Shown: piece by piece, positions 22,628-34,575 of the stretch | Layout of the letters: the number at the start of each line of letters is the position of its first letter | Position numbering within the stretch: the stretch's first letter is position 1 | From: Haemaphysalis longicornis | Taxonomy: Eukaryota > Arthropoda > Arachnida > Ixodida > Ixodidae | Length of the DNA: 64,000 nucleotides | NCBI GenBank assembly: GCA_013339765.2 | Contig: CM023454.1 | Span: 141,362,593-141,426,592 of the forward strand | Reading direction: 5' to 3' | Made by a program: the position numbers and the translations under genes | The notes under the pieces: model-generated | Told to the model about the DNA's origin: nothing | What the model saw: the letters and a program-made list of their open reading frames with translations, nothing else | The model's database searches: none

Positions 22628-22800
22628 TATTACGAGGCAAAACACGGAAATACAATGTATTTACTGAAATTACAATGCTGAGCAATGCTAGCGAGAGTGT
22701 GCAGACAGGTAGCTGGAAGCCCTTCGTCCTCTTCTATAGTTCAGCCAAAACGGCACATAGCCGTAGCTGCCCGCATCGTCTTCTTCCAACTGTTCCGTGA
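22628..22800 (-). repeat. 5' LTR of gypsy element
   Basis: Direct repeat of 16847-17021. Just inside it (minus strand, from 22627) is TCTTGGTGGAGGTTGCGGG, positioned where a tRNA primer-binding site should be; I could not name the tRNA. Confidence 0.85.
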
Positions 22801-23705
22801 AAATATTATAGACTGCACCTGGCATGGTACTTTTAAAAGCTCTTTGAGAAATGAAGTGGTAGTCGTATAATTTTGGATGTTGCTGTGTTACATATGAAAT
22901 ACCTATAGGTATGTTTGTTCAACATCATTTATATTTTGTTAGAACAAAAATAGGTTTGATGAATTTATGTTTAGTCTACGTTACTCCAATGTTGCTGGGA
23001 GGAACACGTATCCATTCAATCTATGCGTTTAGAGGTTACTTACAACATCGGCCAGTTACGTTTGAAAGGCTCACATTGTGGTCTGGGTGCTAAAACCAAA
23101 ATAATAAATCCTCGGCTTCTTTCCATTGCTTGCTACAAATTGGAAAATAATTTTTACAGTAAGAAGCTTCAATTTCTTCATTGTTTGCTTCTACGTTAAA
23201 CGGTGATCATCCACGCTTGTCCGCTCAATTCTCCGCAATCATGTACCGTTGGCCAGATGGCTACGACCGTATACAAGGCACAAGTTTAAGCGTGTTCTCG
23301 AACGTATGACAATGTCAGATATTTCGGTGAGCAGAGAAGAGCGCTTACAGTCCCGGACCAATCACAGCCGCTGCCCCGGACACATTTGTTTCATCGGTAA
23401 TGCGGCCGCTTCTGGATTTCCCCCGAAGGAAGCAACCAGTGGGCCCGGCAAGTAACATTACCGCAGCGGAGTTAAATTTTCATCCTGATAAACCAGTGTA
23501 GTTTCTTTCTAAGCTGAATAATTTAATCGGGATATGCGCTTTCCCGTGTCACAGCTGCAACGCACATCACTGAGGAGTAAAATGCGGCCATAAACGAACG
23601 TCGTTAGCGGGAGGCAGACTAAGTTCTTATTGTCATGCGCATTATATTGTCTCGACGCGGGCGCTTTGCAGTACAAAGCTGATAATAAAGGTTAATTGGG
23701 TTTGG
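22801..23705. other. no gene recognised
   Basis: Unassigned spacer between the gypsy element and the pogo-like fragment. No motif-bearing frame was seen. Confidence 0.5.
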
Positions 23706-24213
23706 TACAGTCAAACCCGGCTATAACGAACCCGGATAGAGCGAATTATGCTATATATCGAACAAAAATATTTCAGTTACGGAAATACATGGGAAACATA
23801 TTCCTTATAACGAAGTTCACACCCGATATATCGAACTCCGCGCATCTAGAATGGCCGCCGAAATGCATGGTCTCGGAGCGGCGATTGAGATGTGTATTGG
23901 CCGCGACCACGGAGCAAGAGCCGCGACTGTGTCATTGCGCCTTGCACGGAGCGACGTGTCGGCCGACACTTTCCGTAACTATTTCCGACGCGTGGGACTT
24001 ACGACGGAACGCGCCCAGTCATCGAGTCCGGACCAAGACAGCAGCATCGGTGAACTGTGGTCAGAGCTCGCCAACGTTGCCGATGATGTCGCGAGTGAAA
24101 GCCGTCCGATGCTTATAGTGAAGCCCTTTCGGCAGTCGATGTGCTCCGCCAATGCTTCTTCAATTTTGGAGAACGCAAACTCGTACTGCTGCAAACAATG
24201 TTTCGTGTAGAGA
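23706..24213 (+). mobile_element. pogo/Tigger-type DNA transposon fragment
   Basis: It begins TA followed by CAGTCAAACCCGGCTATAAC (23708 on), matching terminal inverted repeats of pogo/Tigger elements (Tc1-mariner superfamily, TA target). Subterminal ATAACGAA and ATATCGAA repeats follow. From 23851 an open frame of 119 codons matches the C-terminal part of a Tigger transposase: LARSDVSADTFRNYFRRVGL (residues 31-50), then an acidic stretch with LWSEL. The DDE catalytic core is absent, so most of the element between the terminus and the C-terminal coding region is deleted. I could not find the second terminal repeat downstream. Open frame length is normal for a tail only. Confidence 0.55.
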
Positions 24214-25385
24214 ATGCTATGCTAGTTGTAGCCGCCAAAACGCAAGTTACCTATTACACTAAGGCACAAATGTGATTTGAAACCTTGGACACTCATGGCA
24301 AATAACCGCAGGCCAACTGAAGTGCTTTGGAGGTTAACTAAAAATCAGGAAACAGTTTGTACTGCAATCAAATCGTTTAAAAACACAACGAGATGTGTCC
24401 TGAGAGGGGCCCCATTACACTCATTCAAATGCATGATCAGGCGAGTCATTCTCTCAAGCGTTTGGCGTGTCGTTCATTTTTTTTTTTCATCATGGTACTC
24501 CTGCCTGTAATGATTGCAAGCAAGTAAAGATCTATTTATGAATACACGGGCCTTCCCTATAAAGCAATTTGATCCCACTCCGAACGAGCAAGGGGTTATA
24601 GGCCGTGTCTTAAATTCTCTGTGAGCAACCACGATCATAAGCGACGAAAAGACCTGCCTTACTGAAGTTCGCGGAAAGCAGGGTCTCCCTTGAAGCCTCC
24701 TCGCTGGTAAAGAAGACTACGAACCAAAGAAAAAATGTTGTGATATCAACTCCGGCCCACTGCGGTCTACAGGAGAATGAACCTACCCAAATAAATTGAG
24801 CTCTAGCCAACCGAGCTGTGTTACTTACGAGGGCGCCGCAACCACGATCATTTAAACAACAGACAGCACAGGAAGGCCAAAAACGTGCATACATCATTAA
24901 ATGACATAAAGAAAGGCTAGTCAAACACAGGGATATAGTAAATCGTGGCAGCTTATTTAGATGCAAATATCTACTGGCTCAGCACATCATTTCCAGGAAA
25001 GCGGCGGTCACGTGGTGATAGTTGCAGAGAAACCCTTTTCTAAGCCCTGTTTTCCACAACCGCTTCTATCGAGACCTTTACTAAAACCTCTGCATTTTGC
25101 GCAACAAAAGAGCAGACCTACAACGTATGACGTGGTCCTGCCATGAGCTGTAAAAAATACAAGTGCCTAAAATAGCAAGTTCGATACGAATACACTTACA
25201 AGATACAAAATAAGACTAGAAAATAGGATACTGCTCTGCCCGTCCCCAAACTAGTCACAACTCACAGCACTTCGCATGGCCAAAGCCGCTGCGAGAATTC
25301 ACGGAATGCTGGATAATGGATAAGCGAGGGACACCGCTCCAGTCGTCTAACCTTCAGAACCCATCTTCCACATAAAATATTCCTT
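24214..25385. other. no gene recognised
   Basis: Nothing supportable. A 118-codon minus frame at 24966-24610 is Cys-rich but has no recognised pattern. Confidence 0.5.
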
Positions 25386-25411
25386 TCTCTATCTCTCTCT
25401 GTCTCTCTCCG

Positions 25412-25443
<32 letters not shown>
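25386..25443 (+). repeat. CT microsatellite
   Basis: Run of CTCTCT with a few interruptions by G or T. Confidence 0.9.
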
Positions 25444-27320
25444 AGGCTATACATACCCTGCTTCAAATTTATACATCCGATGTTGTATTGTTTTCATGAA
25501 CACCAGTTGCAGAAGCGGTAAAATTCGGTGAGAAGGAATTCTGATCCATTGTCATGAAGTGGTGGAGCGACAAATAGTTAGCTGTGCTGCACGGCTCTTT
25601 GTAAGCTTTTCCCTCAGTGAGAATGCATCATGCCCTTAGGCGTGTGCTCATTCTCCGGAAACATTTTCTTGATGCCTTTGCCCTCCTGGAGGAAGCGTTG
25701 CAAAAGTATTTGACTTCGGCCCCCACTGTCGAAGACAAAAAAAGGTACCAAGTTATATGGGGAATAACAGCTGGCTCTCCTTAGGACTCGCGCATACAGT
25801 GGAAAATTTTCAGTATCCCCTTCCCAGCAAAACTCCGTGGTGGTATTCCATCCTCTCGGTTTGCTTGGTTGTGGAGGTGCACATACCTAGCGTAAAAACG
25901 CCAGGTATTTTGTGTTTTTAGAAAACTAATGCCCAACTAACCTTGCAAAAACACGTATATTTGAGGAACTGCGGTGGCGAACGTTTTCTCACTGAAGTTA
26001 GTGTCTGTGTTGTGTACTGTTAAATTGTTCTTGGTGAACGCGTTTCTGGCAATACATTCCTTGCATATCAGGAACTTGTAATATACAGACACTAGCTTTC
26101 CAGCTACGACATTTAAATTAGTTCTCCGGAGAAGATTTATTACTGTGAAAATTGTGATGAGGTCTCGCTGCCACAACCAAAAAGCTGGTAATCTATCGAT
26201 CGCTATGTGCTTATCTTACGGCAGACCGACGTTGCGAGGAAGAAGAGGTCAATAGGTTTGGTTCTGTTTGGGAGGAAGCAAGACAGCACCTCTCGCGATG
26301 TACGGCCGAGGTCCGTCGCCGAAGCGACAGTCCCAGCTACCTCCCTGCTATGAAATAGGGGACAAACATCCCGCGTGGTGCAGCCCCGACGATTGTTACC
26401 GAAGCTCCCTGGAAACGGCAGTACGCCCGACCAGTGAGGGGTATTCCGGTGGTGCAGAGCGCTGGTGGGGAGGTATTGTTTTGACGCATGCCTATACTAT
26501 TCCCTCAGGCCACTTGCCCCCCTCACGTTCCTGGGAACCAAGCCAACCTCTCTTCGAACACTACATAATTTTGCTCTGGCACTGCTGTCTCGCCGACATC
26601 ATAGAAGGCAATCTCCAAGACGCCACTTCTCGACCTTCTCGTCTCACATATTGTCAGCAGCAACGGTATGATGTGTGTTCTGAAATTTGTTCCTATCATC
26701 GAGTTCCTACTTAGCGCTTTGTAGGTGCATTTCAGTTTCTACTTCCGGTTGGCATGTTTCCCAGCTTATATATACTTCGTATGTGTGTTCGTGAGAACAT
26801 ATTCTTCACTCGTGACTATCTTCGCGGTGCAGCCCATCAATCAACACAGATGAAATCACAGTGCATTTTCGCATGCAGCATGCCTCAGTTCTCTACGGCA
26901 TTGCAGATGCATCTGCAAAACAGCCCTCCGCATCCTAAAAAACTACTGGTAACGCCCTCAATGATAGCCTCATACGGAATAAAAACAAGTGTTTTTATAC
27001 CTTCTCGTGCACTAGATTGCTGGCCGATATCGTAAGAATAAATAAAATACTAAGACAATAAGTGCTGAACTTTGAGATGCGGACACTGCCTACTACAACA
27101 CCTTTCGAACAGAGGTGTTTTATGACCTGGTACAGGAAAGTCCACTGACTTCATACCCATCACAGCAGGAAAGTCACCAGAAAAAATTAGTGCCCCTCCA
27201 CTCTGTGAAAAAGGATGATCTGCAAAGATGCACGCAGTCCACGGAGGGCACGAAACAAAACACGTTTATCGTAAATTGCGATTTAGCATATTTACTAGCC
27301 AATTATGTTAATGAACCTCT
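25444..27320. other. unassigned; one long uncharacterised frame
   Basis: Frame 26268-26714 (+, 148 codons) includes PPCYEIGDKHPAWCSPDDC, which loosely recalls a zinc-knuckle spacing, but the residues do not fit CX2CX4HX4C and nothing else is recognisable. The rest is AT-rich spacer. Confidence 0.4.
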
Positions 27321-28130
27321 GACGGATCCAAGCTTTGTTCTTGCCGATAAACATGGAACTGCATGTTTCCTCTACGTCCGCCGACAAGCTGATCGTCAGG
27401 GCGTCGCTGAGGACGGCAGACCCAGCCGTTGCGGAAGCAGCAACCGTGGCCTTCGCACTAGTGCAACCGAATGTGGACACCGTGGTCACATATTCGAAGT
27501 CAGCATACGGAAGCTTCGGAAGGGGAGGGATCTGTCACGCAGCGCGAGCCATTCTCTCCAAGCACAAGCCTCCTGGACGAGCCACCAAGCTCTTGTGGGT
27601 CTCGGCTCACTCGAAGGTGGAAGGCAACGGCCCCGCCGACCACCACGCCCAAGAATTGTCCACCGCGGCCGAGGACGAGCTGGCTGAGCTACTCTAGATC
27701 GTGACTGGCTTTAAAGACATTACTCAGATGTACAGAAACGCGAGGTGAAAACTTCCCGAATCGCACCCGCCGCTAATCAGGCAACAGCAAACACCAAACA
27801 GAAAAGGGAATCTAGTTCTGTCGCACCGAATATACCCGGCGGAGCACGACACACTCTGCCCTTTCTGAAAAACGGAAAGAGGCACTCCGGCACACATCAT
27901 AGTTGAGTGCAAAGACCTCAAGATTCCCCCTCGTGTCCTCCCCAACACCTCCAATCCCCAACCCCCCGAGCGATGGGAGACCTTGTTGTCCAGCCCCGCC
28001 CTTCCGACTAAGCTCACCCTGACGGCCAGGGCCAGAAGTTGCTGGAGACATATGGGTCTCGGGAACCACACCGTCTGCTGCCTGCGCGCATCATCGAATT
28101 TTCGAGTTCAGTAAAGTTCATTCCTTCGCT
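27321..28130 (+). mobile_element. I-type LINE 3' end with RNase H
   Basis: The frame ending at 27697 is the C-terminal RNase H of an I-type non-LTR element: AVAEAATVAFALV, VVTYSKSAYGSFGRGGI, then KLLWVSAHSKVEGNGPADHHA. The His and Asn/Asp of the last block are kept. The catalytic Asp of the second block, normally TDS, is Tyr (TAT). After a stop, 27760-28100 continues as the post-RNase H tail: LPESHPPLIRQQQ, then a Cys/His segment with GTPAHIIVEC, and PERWETLLSSPAL. The 3' end near 28130 reads AGTAAAGTTCATTCC, as in such LINE tails. Everything upstream (endonuclease, RT) is missing. Confidence 0.8.
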
Positions 28131-31035
28131 CTCTCCTCCCACATCGTAAGCATCTGACTGTTTCTGGAAGGCCAGGTTCAGACTGTTGCGCAAAAGTCGA
28201 ACGAACTTTAGGCAATGACGTCATTTCACATCTCAGCCAATTAAACTGCGTGTCATGGCATTTTTACGTCCATGATTTCGATACGGTTCATGCGTCGGTA
28301 ATATGAACATAGCCTAACACACAAACCCAATTCGCTCTACCGCTAAGGACTCCGGACAGGTCCCGTTGGGTCGTTTAACGCCCGCGTTAAAACTTCGCAC
28401 CAGCACAACGGACATGTCATGCATCAGTACGAACAAAAACCTATAGGGACCGGGCAGCTGGACGGGTGGCGCCACCACTCGGCGCTCCCCTCGTCAGTGG
28501 AATGAGCCGGTGCATTGGACTACACAGCCTCCCGTTGTTTTTGTCGTGTTTGCTTCGATGATTTGAATGTTTTGGTGGTGTTGTGAACGTATATGGGCGG
28601 TGAAACAAAGTCTAGACAGATGTGTTGGGTTCTTAGATGCAGTAATGACTACGTAAACTTGTCGGACGCTTCTAAAGTTGGGTCTGCGATCAGCGATCTG
28701 CGCTTGGCTGCACCTGTTCTGGGTACGAATAAAACTACTATTAGTAGTAGTATTTTCTTCTTGAATGCACTAACGGCTACTAAAACTTATTGGATGCTTG
28801 TAAGGTTGGGAATGGGCTACATTGACACGAGCGCTTTTTGCAGCGCTCTGCTCCTGGCTCCGCGCGATCTGAGTAGGAATAAAACTATTAGCAATATTAT
28901 TATTCATTTCTACTACTTTAAATTATCTTCACTGGTTTTCAATGACTACGGTTTCCACGCCAGCCTTAGCGCCGGGATACCGCGATACGTGTGCTTTAAA
29001 TAGAAAGGCACCTGCATACGAGATGGATTACCGTGTAGCCGTAGAAATGTTGCGGTAGTTTACACTTTCTGTAACCGTGAGCTTTGTGCGTTCGGTTTTG
29101 GTGAGCGACACTGTGACAGCATGGGAGCGTGAAAGCCAAAGTGGAAATCCCACATTTGTGGTGGTAATTTTATCAAGAGCCAAAGTTATTCACCAACTTA
29201 ACAGCCCAAGCTACAAACCATCCACCATCCCTCCTCCCCTTCCCGTTTCACCACCTGCGTAGAATAAAGGCTGGCACCGATAGTTAAAAAATGTCGCCGC
29301 GTTAACGTCAGCCGGTGTTTTTTAATGCTTAAGTATTATTTACAGAGTACCTAAAAAAATCGTGCAATGCCTGGTGAAGACACCAAAAACGCGCGATTAG
29401 TTGCCTCAAATATGGGTGAATCAGCCCGAGTCCTCCAGCACAGACACATTTCCGACACGCTGGACAAAGTTTAGATTTGGAGAGGGGGGCGTGGAAGTTC
29501 AAACTTAAACAGCAAAATCATCTAGCCCTCCGTCTAAGGATTATGATGGTTAGAACGTAAAGCTTTCTTCCTGCTAAATCGAACGGGAAATGGTTAAAGT
29601 CAAAGACGCTGCGATCAAAAGACCAAACTGCGTGCTGGTCAAATTCGACGCTCAACTAGTCAAGTTTAAATCCAGAAGGCAACCAAGGAAACCCATACGA
29701 TATAGCTTTGCGATAAACCCTCATCGTCGTTAGACGAAGGTGTGCATGATTTTTCAAGCGTAGGTGGCAGCTTGTAAACCGACCCGCAGCATTCAGTTAT
29801 GAAGCTGAGTACAGGTTTCGGGCATCCTCCTGTCTTGCGTCCTTCAGCCACGCAGGAATTGGTTTTGAAAAAAAAAAAAACATTTACCAACAAGCCAGCA
29901 ACCATTGCAATTCTTGTAAAGCAATGCTTCTCCACGACAAGCAATAACGTTCTACTATCATGCGGTATTTATTTTATCAACGATTTCCGGTGACTGTAGT
30001 AAGAGAATTTCTGTGAAATTAAACACGTTTCAGCCGGAGGTAATGAAGTTAGAGAAGCGTCGTCCATCACAATTTCTGTTTTTAGGTAAATGTTAGAAGA
30101 CACCCCCCAACTTTGTCTTTCGCTTGTGCACGACGTCGACGCCGTCTCGTCATCAACTGCCCAAGTCCAGCGTCGCAGCATTCCTAGATTGGTTGCACAC
30201 ACCGGCTTTGTGGGAGCATTTAGATGCAGTATACTCCTCGATACGCGAAACTACGTGCAGGCATCAAAAATTGCACGAAGCAGCGAACTTTCACTTCCAG
30301 CTTGACTTCCAGCTTGGCGCATTGAGCGTCGTCTGCTATTTGTAAATACAGAGTATGGGCGTAAATCACACACATGGCATGCCTCGTAATCGTCACATCC
30401 ACGCTCAAGATTTACCGATCTAAAAAATGCACGTGGGGTTACGTACCCTTTGCAAGCCGCACCGCAGAAAAAACGACCAGAAAAGACGTGCACAGTTACG
30501 CTACGCTGACCGCCACCGGCATTCCACTGACGAGCGGTTCGCCACGGGCGGCGCTGTTCGCTGAAGCGACGGTGGTGCCATACAACGGCCGCCCGGTCCC
30601 TATAGCTGCGCGTGCACGCCTCCCCTCCTCCCTCCTACTATTCTCACTACAAAGCTGTGCACGCATAAGCCGGCCACCGGTCACGTGCGCGTGCTTAGAA
30701 GTGACAGACGCCGTCGAAAAGATACCCTGAAACTCCTTGGAAGAAGTGATATTGGCTCACATCGGCATTCCAAACAGGCAATTTGCTGTTTATCTAGGAA
30801 GTATTCTCCTCTTCTCGATGAGTAGAACTTGGCTGTAACAGCGGTGCCCGCAGCTTCCCGTTGTTTTTGCACCCATTCCCGCTTGTGTTCGGGCCAACGC
30901 TTCAATTCCTGCTCTCATTCCTCCAAAACAAGGGCATGCATCCGTCCCAAAACAATTTAAAACCTGGAAGCCTTTCAGCTCTGTTCTCTCGTTCAAACAT
31001 GTGGCTGTCCGTTTTCCTGCCCCCTCGTGTGCATG
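28131..31035. other. unassigned region
   Basis: Frame 28593-29003 (+, 136 codons) has no recognised domain and overlaps a weak internal duplication (GCTTxTAAxGTTGGG and GAATAAAACTA recur about 130-150 bases apart). 28400-28560 and 30520-30720 are GC-rich. An A12 run lies at 29869. No gene is supported. Confidence 0.4.
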
Positions 31036-31410
31036 TTACTGTGTGTGTACGACGTCTGAATAACACGCCAACCCACACACGAACCATTCAATTGAAGAGG
31101 ACAGCCGGCTAACCTCATTGAGCCATGTAATTTCGACATTTAAATCTCCCACCAGCACAACCTGCATTTCATCTGTAGCGGCCTGAAGCCTAGATGTGCG
31201 TACATGCCCCTTTTTTCCGTCCGCAAGCAATGCACGCATAAACCCATTACCGGTAACGGCGCATACTTAGGTGTGAAAGACTCCAGCGAAAATGTTGCTC
31301 GGGAGGCCTTCCGAGCTGAAAAATTAATAAGAACTCAGGGGCTCAGCCGACGTTCCAACAGGAGACGTTTTCTTCTAACGGGAGGGATTCGCAGCTACAT
31401 GGTGAAGTAG
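31036..31410 (-). pseudogene. second SGNH-like ORF1 remnant
   Basis: Minus-strand frame 31239-31036 reads KKGHVRTSRLQAATDEMQV, then VLVGDLNVEITWLNEV. The VxxVGDSN block is the first SGNH-hydrolase motif in transposon-encoded ORF1-like proteins of ticks; here the nucleophile Ser is Leu. Upstream, about 31330-31240, the same strand reads VCAVTGNGFMRALLADG after an interrupted stretch. The frame dies shortly after the motif. Confidence is limited because only about 35 residues are informative. Confidence 0.35.
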
Positions 31411-32527
31411 CTTTTGTTGCAGAAAGAGCGACGGCGGGTTTGGTAGTTTTAGGGGGCAGCCCATTGGCAGCCGTTACCTAGGCCTCGCCGGAGCGGCGCC
31501 AGTTTATGTCCGCGTAACCGAGTGAGCGAACGCGGCAGCGACGAAAGAAAGAAAACGGAGAGGAGCGTTTAGGGAAGGGTGCGGCCGTGGTGTCATCTTT
31601 CACTGCTTTTCCGTCACACGTTTCATGTGTCGCCTCCAAGAAGCTTCCTTCCCTTACACTTTCCCAAGACGATGTTCCATTCTCGGCTAATTCAACCCAC
31701 GTGAAGTTTTCAGGGGGACGTTCAAGCACGATGTGCAACATGCTGGCCGGCGGCGGCGGCACACCGCGAGGTAGTAGCAGAGTAGCGCACGCCGTCGTAA
31801 GTTCACTGATCCCGTCAACACTTGCTGAGACGCATCAGAAATGCGCCGGGACCGAGAAGACTGCAGCTCACGCTGAGCGCCAATTTCCTTGAAGGGAATT
31901 TAGTAATCTTGAGTGAATTTTGTCCGCCCATCCTTGCTTCTCCTTATTTTTCGCAATCATCCGATAACTGCACTACCGCCGTTAGCTGCAGCCTGCACAA
32001 CTTGCCAAAGGGGCGTCGGTGGAGGCGAGGGGGAAAATAGTTGTGAAAGAGGTAACAGCGGTTGTTACGGGGAGCCCCGGAGGGACGCCGAATAAATCGA
32101 CACCGGAGTGAAAACTGGGAAGGTCAGACATATACTACTTTGCAGTGAAAAGAGCAATTGAGGAGGCGGCGCCCGCAATCAAGCCCATGGACTCTTTAGC
32201 CTCTCACCCCAACGGCAGGTACATGGCGCTCTACATGGCGCGTTATGAACAAAGACGGCAGCAGCTCTAAAAGCTCCTTATGTCCTTTCCTATGACTCAT
32301 TCAGATTAGGAGAGGTGAACTGAAGTAGCGCATCCTGACGCCAATGAGCGCCGACAGTTGGCGCCTAGATGCCAGAGCCTTCGTTCACGGGAGACTCAGG
32401 TGAATTCGGGCCCTCTGCTGTCGCGTTGTTCCCATGACCATTATGTGTTTCAAGCTACTGTTTCTATAATGTCCTTTTCGTTTGTATTGTCCCAAAAAAA
32501 CGGTTATTTTTTCTTCTTTGTGTGTAG
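31411..32527. other. unassigned; dual-strand open stretch
   Basis: 31478-31800 is open on both strands (a + frame reading SFTAFPSHVSCVASKKLPSL and a - frame reading MLHIVLERPPENFTWVELAE). Either could be a coding remnant; the minus version is richer in acidic residues. No family is recognised. The rest shows no motif. Confidence 0.3.
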
Positions 32528-32765
32528 GCACAACTTCGTCTGGCGGGGATAGGTTTGCGAACCCTCCGCACCTGAAGGAGGTTCCTTACACATTCAACTG
32601 CTCCTGCGAACGCACCTTTCACTTTCGTGTTTTGCCGATTTCTATGAAAGAGGGATCAACCACAATTTTTTTCTCATATCAAGCAACACACCCTGACGCT
32701 GAATGGAAGCTCACACATGATGTCTTAGGACGCCAGCAAAAAAGCCTTTCGGCCATAAAGATAAG
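32528..32765 (+). CDS. candidate internal exon of an unrecognised gene
   Basis: A T-rich tract (TTTTTTCTTCTTTGTGTGTAG) ends in an acceptor AG at 32526-32527. An open frame of 78 full codons follows and stops being open right after a donor (ATAAG/GTAAAA, GT at 32766-32767). It encodes a compact globular-looking stretch with EVPYTFNCSCERTFHFRVLP, STTIFFSYQATHPDAEWKL and LGRQQKSLSAIKI. The 238-bp length gives entry after one base of a codon and exit after two. Base use is more balanced than in the neighbours. I do not recognise the family. No neighbouring exon was found, so it could be a chance frame or a piece of a long-intron gene. Confidence 0.4.
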
Positions 32766-33007
32766 GTAAAACTTCTGGGAGTTGTCAGGTGCAGCTATTC
32801 CTGGACGTTTTAATGCCCATTTCTCCAATATTGATGTGCCCATCTGTGCAGGGTGAACTGCAGAAAAACTGCTAAATATCCCTGTTGATAGTATATTCAT
32901 GGATAAAATGTATGCAATAACAATATACCGAGCATGTACGTGTTTGAAAAATAGATGAAGCCAGCGCACAAATATAACCATAAAAATACGTTTTACCGCT
33001 TATCACT

Positions 33008-34110
33008 TCTGTTCTGACTCATATTTTTAATTTGATTATTCAGTCATGGCTATTTCCTGATAATATAAAAAAATTTGGGTTGTCTATACCTTTTAAAAGT
33101 GGTGATCCAAAGATTACCTTTAATTATCGACCAATATTGGTCACCCTATATTTTCTAAGTGTCAAGAAAACACGATGTTCTGTCGCACATAAAAATTCTT
33201 TCATGCTTAAAGTATGTTATGAGATGCACAATTCGGATTCGCAAAAGGAATGTAAAAAGAAACAGCTCTACGTAGTCCTAAGCACATATATGAGAAAACA
33301 TTGAAATGCAATCGTTACTCAAGGTATCTTTAAAAAGTCTGAGAAAAGCATTCGACCATCTCAAAAATTGCATATAATTGAGCAATCTTTTATTAAGTGG
33401 AATTCGTGGTAAACCTCTCGCATTCATGAAATCCTACTCAACAAGAGGAAACAATTTGTGCAAATGAACAGTTACAAATCTTCTTACCGTTAATACACGC
33501 CGTACCCCAAGAGTGCGTATAGAAGCCGCTTTTATTTAATGTGTACATTGATGACATCGTGAATATTGATGCTACTGTGAAATTTGTAATTTATGAAAAC
33601 AGATAGTACTATACATTTCTGGGCCTGATGTTAATACTTCAGTAATATATTGTAAGAAAAGATCACGCAAACTTTGTATTGGGTCAGAAATAGCTCGCAT
33701 AAAAATCAATCCCAGTAAAACAACAGTTATAATATTTCGTCCAAAGTATAAACTAATAAAACTTAATCATGTCCTTGAATACGTTGAAAAAAAATTCGAT
33801 TACGTTGAACACAAAATTCTAGGGATTACTCTTACCTCTCACCGGAATGGTTATTCACATCTAGTAACTATCAAAAAGAAGCTCGCTCATGTTACTGGTG
33901 TGTTATCTCGCTGTAGATGGCTTTCTCCTGTAAAGGCAAAACTTCAAATTTACCATACTTTCCAAGCAAACCACAGACATCTCTGCGACGTCCCAAACGT
34001 TCTGAACGGCCATGTCCGAGCAGTATCCGTACAACGTACAACGTGCAATATTTTTAGGAAAATTTTAGGATGTTGAGATAACGTTCCTGGTACCTAATAT
34101 CGAACGTTCT
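33008..34110 (+). mobile_element. decayed LINE reverse transcriptase
   Basis: Several frames together outline a non-LTR RT. NLIIQSWLFPDNIKKFGLSI and PFKSGDPKITFNYRPI (33030-33140) match the start of the RT. KAFDHLK follows near 33350, LLLSGIRGKPLAFMKSY near 33400, LFNVYIDDIVNIDATVKFVI near 33535, and INPSKTTVIIFRPK near 33710. EHKILGITLTSH and KKLAHVTGVLSRCRWLSPVK (33810-33930) are the thumb and C-terminal region of CR1/Jockey-like elements. Stops and shifts occur every 50-150 bases, so this is an old copy. No endonuclease or tail was seen. Confidence 0.7.
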
Positions 34111-34575
34111 TTCACCTAAGCTAAAAACGTACTCTCGATGTTGCTGCTGCTTCATTTGTGGAAGGAATTTAAACACATGTTGCTGACGTGATTCAGATGT
34201 TGCTGGTATGTCCGTTTTTTACTTCGTACATGACTATCGTAGTTACATTTATTTTAGCTATATCTGCTATAGTTTGTGTTCACACTCTGCGCAGGCGTAC
34301 TGTTGTGAAGTTACCGAGGCGTTTTGTATGTGATTTGTATGAGTTTTGTGCAAGTATTGTAACCCACCAGTGTTGCTTTTACGGAAATACAAATGCGGAG
34401 GCCTTAATAAAGAAATTATACTCAACATATGCCTGAACAAAATTTGATGCTCATAAGAGTTTTTATTCAGTGAAACAACCATTTTACTTTGCCGTTCTAC
34501 CTTCGTAATAAAAATAGAAACGCTGACCTGACAAATCGCTGGCCTCCCTGTGTAGCCACATAAGTTAAAAAAAAA
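34111..34575. other. no gene recognised
   Basis: AT-rich spacer. A frame at 34644-34267 (-) has no recognisable motif. Confidence 0.5.

Larger units (their letters stand above)
16847..22800 (-). mobile_element. Ty3/gypsy LTR retrotransposon, defective, with nested insertion
   Basis: Minus-strand element with gag, protease, reverse transcriptase, RNase H and partial integrase in the canonical gypsy order, bounded by two ~174-bp direct repeats (22628-22800 and 16847-17021). Six identical bases (AAATAT) flank both ends and are a candidate target duplication; the match extends leftwards as CGTGAAAATAT, which blurs the exact edge. A purine tract (GGAGGGGGG on the minus strand, 17027-17035) sits just upstream of the 3' LTR, as expected for plus-strand priming. 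The coding part has several stops and frameshifts, most of the integrase is deleted, and a Penelope-like element is inserted in pol. Without the insert the element would be about 4.4 kb, shorter than the usual 5-6 kb because of the integrase deletion. Confidence 0.9.

Noticed and set aside
26268..26714. 148-codon frame with a CYEIGDKHPAWC segment, considered as a gag/ORF1 zinc finger
   Set aside because: Spacing does not fit CX2CX4HX4C and no neighbouring retroelement motif supports it.
28593..29003. 136-codon frame starting near CWVLRCSN, considered as a THAP domain
   Set aside because: Only the first Cys spacing is suggestive; the later Cys/His and the AVPTIF-type residues are absent, and the frame overlaps an internal duplication.
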